A DNA stretch of 64,000 bases, taken from the NCBI GenBank assembly GCA_934718155.1, contig CAKUZF010000010.1:1-64000 (forward strand), given 5' to 3'. The notes beneath the pieces were generated by a model. The model ran no database searches. It was not told the origin of the DNA and saw only the letters and a list, made by a program, of their open reading frames with translations. Of the stretch, positions 59,776 to 64,000 are shown in pieces. Both the position numbers and the translations under genes were made by a program. Numbering within the stretch: the stretch's first letter is position 1; each line of letters starts with the position of its first letter. This stretch comes from an uncultured Parabacteroides sp. GTDB lineage: Bacteria > Bacteroidota > Bacteroidia > Bacteroidales > Tannerellaceae.

Positions 59776-61458
59776 GTGTTTAGCGACAAAAAAAACATAC
59801 AACAATTAGTGGCGCTCTTGAAAGCGCATGGCGTTAGCAATATTGCCTGCTGTCCAGGCAGCCGCAATACGCCCATTATACAGACATTAAAAGCGGATGA
59901 GTTCTTCCAATGCCATGCCATTACAGATGAGCGGAGTGCAGCCTTCTTCGCATTGGGCATGGCACTCCATGGCGGCAAACCTGCGGCTATCTGCTGCACT
60001 TCCGGTTCGGCCCTGTTGAATATCCATCCTGCGGTAGCAGAGGCTTTCTATCAACAAGTTCCCTTAGTGGTCATATCGGCTGATCGCCCAGCGGCATGGA
60101 TCGGTCAGATGGATGGGCAGACACTCCCCCAACCCGGTGTTTTTGGGAAATTGGTCAAGCAATCTGTCCAATTACCCGAAGTTCATACAGAAGAAGAGGA
60201 ATGGTTCTGCAATCGACTTATCAACGAGGCTTTGCTTGCCATCCATCATCACGGGAAAGGGCCTGTACACATCAATGTTCCCATCTCGGAACCACTCTTC
60301 CAATTCAACACTGCGAAGTTGCCCGAAGTTAGAGTCATCACCCGTTATCAAGGGCTGAATGTCTATGACCGACAATACGATGAGTTGATCGCTCGTCTCA
60401 ACGGCTACAGCAAACGCATGATCATAGCTGGACAGATGAGTCTGATCTATCTTTTCGAGAAGAAGATCTGCAAGCTGCTCTATAAGCATTTCACATGGCT
60501 GACCGAGCACATCAGCAACCGAATCGTGCCAGGTATGCCCATCAAGAATTTCGATGCGTTGCTTTATGCGCTTCCCGAAGAGGAGAAAGAGCGGTTACGC
60601 CCCGAATTGGTGATTACTTATGGTGGCCACATCGTCTCTAAGCGCCTGAAAGAATACTTACGAAAGCATCCACCCCGCGAGCATTGGCATGTCTCGCTAG
60701 ATGGCGAAGTGGCCGATACCTTCGGTTGCTTAACTACGGTTATCGAGATGGATCCATTCGAGTTTCTAGAGAAGATCGCTTATCTGTTAGAGAATCGTCC
60801 GATTGAATACCCTAAAGGGTGGGAGTATTGTTCTAAGCAAATCGCTGAACCAGAGTTTGCCTATTCCGAGATGGCCGCAGTTGGCGCATTGATTCATGCA
60901 CTTCCCGCAGAATCAGCTTTACATTTAGCCAACAGCTCAGCTGTGCGCTATGCCCAGCTGTACAACTTGCCCGAGAGTATAGAGGTATGTTGCAATCGAG
61001 GGATAAATGGAATCGAGGGAACGCTCTCCACAGCAATGGGCTATGCCCTCGCCTCTGCCCGACTCAACTTTGTGGTTATTGGCGATCTGAGTTTTTTCTA
61101 CGATATGAACGCTCTCTGGAACAATTCTCTGCGCAGAAACCTTCGTATTCTATTGCTCAACAACGGCGGCGGCGAGATTTTCCAATCTCTACCCGGACTA
61201 AAGCTTTCGGAGGCTACGCATCAAATTGTTGCAGGTAAACATCAAACTTCAGCCAAAGGCTGGGCAACCGAGCGAGGATTCCATTATCAAGCAGTACACA
61301 ACAGCGAGGAGCTGACTCACGCTTTACCAGGTTTTACGCAAACCGATAGCTTAAAGCCGATGCTGATTGAGGTATTCACCGATGCCCAACATGATGTTGA
61401 TTTATTAAAAGCATATTATCATTCACTTAAAAACAGTTTTTCGCATGACAACGCATAG
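59776..61458 (+). CDS. menD: SEPHCHC synthase MenD
   Basis: The 560-residue thiamine-diphosphate enzyme starts at a GTG (59776); no ATG is near. CCPGSRNTPIIQTL, AITDERSAAFFALGMALHGG, VISADRPAAWIGQMDGQTLP and the metal-binding VIGDLSFFYDMNALWN are MenD blocks. It condenses 2-oxoglutarate with isochorismate. It lies 21 nt after menF and overlaps menB by 14 nt. Confidence 0.93.
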   Translation: MFSDKKNIQQLVALLKAHGVSNIACCPGSRNTPIIQTLKADEFFQCHAITDERSAAFFALGMALHGGKPAAICCTSGSALLNIHPAVAEAFYQQVPLVVISADRPAAWIGQMDGQTLPQPGVFGKLVKQSVQLPEVHTEEEEWFCNRLINEALLAIHHHGKGPVHINVPISEPLFQFNTAKLPEVRVITRYQGLNVYDRQYDELIARLNGYSKRMIIAGQMSLIYLFEKKICKLLYKHFTWLTEHISNRIVPGMPIKNFDALLYALPEEEKERLRPELVITYGGHIVSKRLKEYLRKHPPREHWHVSLDGEVADTFGCLTTVIEMDPFEFLEKIAYLLENRPIEYPKGWEYCSKQIAEPEFAYSEMAAVGALIHALPAESALHLANSSAVRYAQLYNLPESIEVCCNRGINGIEGTLSTAMGYALASARLNFVVIGDLSFFYDMNALWNNSLRRNLRILLLNNGGGEIFQSLPGLKLSEATHQIVAGKHQTSAKGWATERGFHYQAVHNSEELTHALPGFTQTDSLKPMLIEVFTDAQHDVDLLKAYYHSLKNSFSHDNA

Positions 61459-62269
61459 AGAATGGACCCCCATCAAACAATACGAAGAGATCTTATTTGA
61501 TTTCTATAATGGTATCGCACGTATCACGATCAACCGAGAGCGTTATCGCAACGCCTTCACTCCAACAACGACAACCGAGATGAGCGATGCGCTCTACATC
61601 TGCCGAGAACGAGCAGATATCAATGTAGTCGTACTGACAGGCACCGGCGACACCGCTTTTTGCGCAGGTGGCGATATGAACGTGAAAGGACGTGGTGGTT
61701 ATGTTGGCAAAGACGGCGTACCTCGCCTCAATGTGCTTGACGTTCAGAAGCAAATCCGCTCGCTGCCTAAACCAGTAATTGCAGCAGTAAATGGTTTCGC
61801 CATCGGAGGTGGTCATGTTTTACATGTAGTTTGCGACCTTACTATCGCCTCCGAGAATGCCATCTTCGGACAGACTGGCCCACGTGTGGGCAGTTTCGAC
61901 GCAGGTTTTGGCTCTTCTTACTTGGCACGAGTAGTAGGCCAAAAGAAGGCACGAGAGATTTGGTTTCTCTGCCGCAAATATAATGCGCAAGAGGCGTTGC
62001 AGATGGGATTAGTCAATAAAGTCGTGCCTTTAGAGCAACTCGAAGATGAGTATGTTGAATGGGCAGAGCAAATGATGCAGCTCAGTCCGCTGGCTCTCCG
62101 TATGATCAAGGCGGGATTGAATGCCGAACTAGACGGACAAGCGGGTATCCAAGAGTTGGCAGGCGACGCAACAATGCTCTATTACATGACCGACGAAGCG
62201 CAAGAAGGAGGAAAAGCTTTTTTGGAGAAACGTCGTCCACGCTTCGAAGATTATCCCAAATTCCCTTAA
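61445..62269 (+). CDS. menB: 1,4-Dihydroxy-2-naphthoyl-CoA synthase
   Basis: The 274-residue crotonase-fold enzyme has RYRNAFTPTTTTEMSDAL, GTGDTAFCAGGDMNVKGRGG and QTGPRVGSFDAGFGSSYLAR, the MenB signature. It closes the second ring of the naphthoquinone. The start lies within the last 14 nt of menD, showing tight coupling. Confidence 0.95.
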   Translation: MTTHREWTPIKQYEEILFDFYNGIARITINRERYRNAFTPTTTTEMSDALYICRERADINVVVLTGTGDTAFCAGGDMNVKGRGGYVGKDGVPRLNVLDVQKQIRSLPKPVIAAVNGFAIGGGHVLHVVCDLTIASENAIFGQTGPRVGSFDAGFGSSYLARVVGQKKAREIWFLCRKYNAQEALQMGLVNKVVPLEQLEDEYVEWAEQMMQLSPLALRMIKAGLNAELDGQAGIQELAGDATMLYYMTDEAQEGGKAFLEKRRPRFEDYPKFP

Positions 62270-62271
62270 GT

Positions 62272-63357
62272 ATGAAAGAACTGGAAATCAACATCGTCCC
62301 TCGGACGCTTCATTTCAAGCGTCCCGCAGGGACTTCCAGAGGAACCCTACTACAGCGAAAAGTGTGGTACATCCTTCTTCGTTCGCCCTTCGACCCTTCT
62401 CTATTTGGAGTGGGAGAGTGCGCTCCCTTGCCAGGCTTAAGTCCAGAACTTACACCCTCATTCGAAGAGGAACTCCGAGGTGCCGTTGAGCATTTAAAGC
62501 AAGCTATGCAACAAGATTCAGTATGCTTGCCCAAAGTAACCTCCTACTCCTCCATCCTGTTTGCCTTCGAGATGGCCTTTCAGCAAATCCAACGCCAAGG
62601 TTCATGGCATGATCTTACCCCTTTTGGCAAAGGAAAACAAGGCATTCCTATCAATGGATTGATTTGGATGGGCGATTATTCCTTCATGTATAAACAACTC
62701 GAAGAGAAGTTGAAGGCTGGATTTCGTTGCATCAAGATTAAGATTGGGAATATAGATTTCGAACAAGAGCAGGCGCTGCTCAAGCGGATTCGGCGCGACT
62801 TCACGGCCAGCGATGTAGAATTGCGTTTAGATGCGAATGGAGCCTTTTCGCCCCATGATGCGTTAGAGAAACTGCATAGGCTGTCCGAATGGCAGATTCA
62901 TTCAATAGAGCAGCCAATTGCAGCAGGGCAATGGGAACAGATGGCTCTGTTAGTACAAAAGAGTCCTATTCCTATCGCATTAGATGAGGAACTGATCGGG
63001 ATCTACTCTTCAGCAGAGAAAAAGCAACTACTTCAGACAATCCAGCCCAATTACATCATCTTGAAGCCGTCGCTGCATGGAGGCATAAGTGGTTGTTCCG
63101 AATGGATAGAAGGAATGAAAGGGCTCCAAGCCGACGAGCCTGCCGAACGGTGGTGGGTAACATCTGCTCTGGAGAGCAACATTGGGCTAAACGCCATTGC
63201 GCAATGGTCTGCCAGCCAAAAGCCAACCCTTCCTCAAGGATTAGGCACAGGCATGCTTTTCACTAATAACATCGACATGCCCCTTCAAATTAAACAGGAT
63301 TGTCTTTGGTTTGACCCAAATGGTCCCTATCCCAATCTTGAAAACGACTTACTATGA
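62272..63357 (+). CDS. menC: o-Succinylbenzoate synthase
   Basis: The start is the ATG at 62272-62274, 2 nt after the menB stop; a longer frame would run inside menB. The 361-residue enolase-superfamily protein has IKIKIGNIDFEQEQALLKRI (catalytic Lys-x-Lys), LRLDANGAF, IEQPI and LDEELIG for the metal ligands, and LKPSLHGGI. It removes water from SHCHC. The stop overlaps menE by 4 nt. Confidence 0.92.
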   Translation: MKELEINIVPRTLHFKRPAGTSRGTLLQRKVWYILLRSPFDPSLFGVGECAPLPGLSPELTPSFEEELRGAVEHLKQAMQQDSVCLPKVTSYSSILFAFEMAFQQIQRQGSWHDLTPFGKGKQGIPINGLIWMGDYSFMYKQLEEKLKAGFRCIKIKIGNIDFEQEQALLKRIRRDFTASDVELRLDANGAFSPHDALEKLHRLSEWQIHSIEQPIAAGQWEQMALLVQKSPIPIALDEELIGIYSSAEKKQLLQTIQPNYIILKPSLHGGISGCSEWIEGMKGLQADEPAERWWVTSALESNIGLNAIAQWSASQKPTLPQGLGTGMLFTNNIDMPLQIKQDCLWFDPNGPYPNLENDLL

Positions 63358-64000
63358 TGCCGCAACAAATTAAGATCGAAGGGGTTTACTATAAAGCTGA
63401 TGAAATTCCACTGATTCCATCGGTCTATGAATCGCCCGAAATAAGCACTTTTATTGAGGATTTGAAATCCTTTCTCACAGATTGGTTCTCCCCCTCGCCT
63501 ACCCTCATGGTTCACACCTCTGGATCAACAGGTATTCCCAAAGCGCTTTGTGTGCAAAAAAAACAGATGATGCAGAGTGCGTTAATGACCTGCCGCTTTT
63601 TGGACTTACGTCCTAATGACACGGCACTGCTTTGCATGCCCTTGCGCTACATCGCCGGAAAAATGATGGTTGTGAGGGCCATCATGGCAGATCTTGATCT
63701 CCGATTAGCCGCTCCTTCTGGCCATCCCTTGGCACAAATCGACAAGGCTCCCGATTTTGCGGCCATGATTCCGCTACAGGTTTACAATAGCCTCCAACAG
63801 GAAGAGGAGCAAATCAGACTGATGGGTATTCGCAAACTGTTGATTGGTGGAGGCGCAATAGACAGTGCTTTGGAACAAGCCATTCATACATTTCCTGGAG
63901 CAATCTACTCCACCTATGGCATGACTGAGACACTCTCGCACATTGCGTTACGCCGCTTGAATGGAGAGCAGACCTCCACCCGTTACACTCCTTTTGAGGG
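63354..64000 (+). CDS. menE: o-Succinylbenzoate-CoA ligase, N-terminal part (cut by window end)
   Basis: The frame begins ATGATG at 63354, overlapping the menC stop (ATGA), and stays open to the window end (215 codons). HTSGSTGIPKALCVQKKQMM (about 50-69) is the ATP-binding loop of acyl-CoA ligases, and STYGMTETLSHIALRRL (near 190-206) is the second signature. It makes the CoA ester used by MenB. The short N-terminus before the loop is usual for Bacteroidetes MenE. Confidence 0.9.
   Translation, partial: MMPQQIKIEGVYYKADEIPLIPSVYESPEISTFIEDLKSFLTDWFSPSPTLMVHTSGSTGIPKALCVQKKQMMQSALMTCRFLDLRPNDTALLCMPLRYIAGKMMVVRAIMADLDLRLAAPSGHPLAQIDKAPDFAAMIPLQVYNSLQQEEEQIRLMGIRKLLIGGGAIDSALEQAIHTFPGAIYSTYGMTETLSHIALRRLNGEQTSTRYTPFE

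Noticed and set aside
62059..62271. Longer N-terminus for MenC
   Set aside because: It lies inside menB in another frame; the enolase-type N-terminus starts at the ATG at 62272.

Overview
The window is a piece of a Bacteroidales chromosome. Supporting signs are the -7 promoter boxes of the form TAnnTTTG upstream of many genes, UpxY-type antiterminators, an IS66 family with the accessory genes usual in this group, a Rho factor with a long disordered insert, two DUF1080 proteins, and a clustered menaquinone operon. A Parabacteroides or other Tannerellaceae member would fit, but the sequence alone does not fix the genus. Positions 1 to about 8,600 are visibly richer in A+T than the rest and read as an accessory island; from about 9,700 onward the content is mostly chromosomal housekeeping.

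Accessory island (1-9,500). Almost everything is on the minus strand. IS66 pieces punctuate it: a partial element at the left edge (ends at 332), an internally deleted element (2462-3939), a fused duplicate fragment (3940-4199) and a recombined remnant (6691-6854). Between the first two IS66 ends sits a compact three-gene cassette coding for a five-helix membrane protein, a Cas2/SinR-like small protein and a PIN-like protein; this is the best candidate for an undescribed system. Next come a Panacea (DUF4065) antitoxin with its putative toxin, a UDP-glucuronate epimerase, three unknown small or medium genes and an UpxY gene, which together look like the ruin of a capsule locus.

Signalling cluster (9,736-20,276, plus strand). 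A secreted M28 peptidase and a LysE-type exporter overlap by 4 nt and are followed by a LytTR DNA-binding protein, a membrane FHA protein, a 76-residue acidic protein, a zinc-ribbon FHA protein, a PP2C phosphatase, a membrane Ser/Thr kinase, a periplasmic TPR protein and a large FN3/Kelch lipoprotein. This looks like a eukaryotic-type phospho-signalling module with cell-surface parts.

Metabolic core. 20,458-24,975 encodes an electron-bifurcating-type [FeFe] hydrogenase (order hndB-C-D-A). A lone tyrosine recombinase (25,037-26,299) is followed by a GH125 mannosidase, YidC, EttA, a DUF1080 protein, serine hydroxymethyltransferase and a GH20 hexosaminidase. A cobalamin riboswitch with its own promoter and a downstream terminator precedes an AspT/YidE-type transporter. 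Then come an orphan UpxY gene, free methionine sulfoxide reductase, an AddB-like nuclease, DUF4293, RpoZ, BamD, a second DUF1080 protein, a HAD phosphatase, a DEAD-box helicase, a WbpB/WbpE sugar pair, Rho, TilS, a zinc-ribbon coiled coil, a Nif3-like protein and AspS. The window ends in a menaquinone operon: HAD-hotdog fusion, menF, menD, menB, menC and a truncated menE.

Three intergenic stretches (8651-8738, 26384-26438 and 47676-47785) carry degenerate direct repeats with a period of exactly 22 bp or 11 bp, that is, two or one helical turns. The motif differs in each place and no annotated feature explains them.
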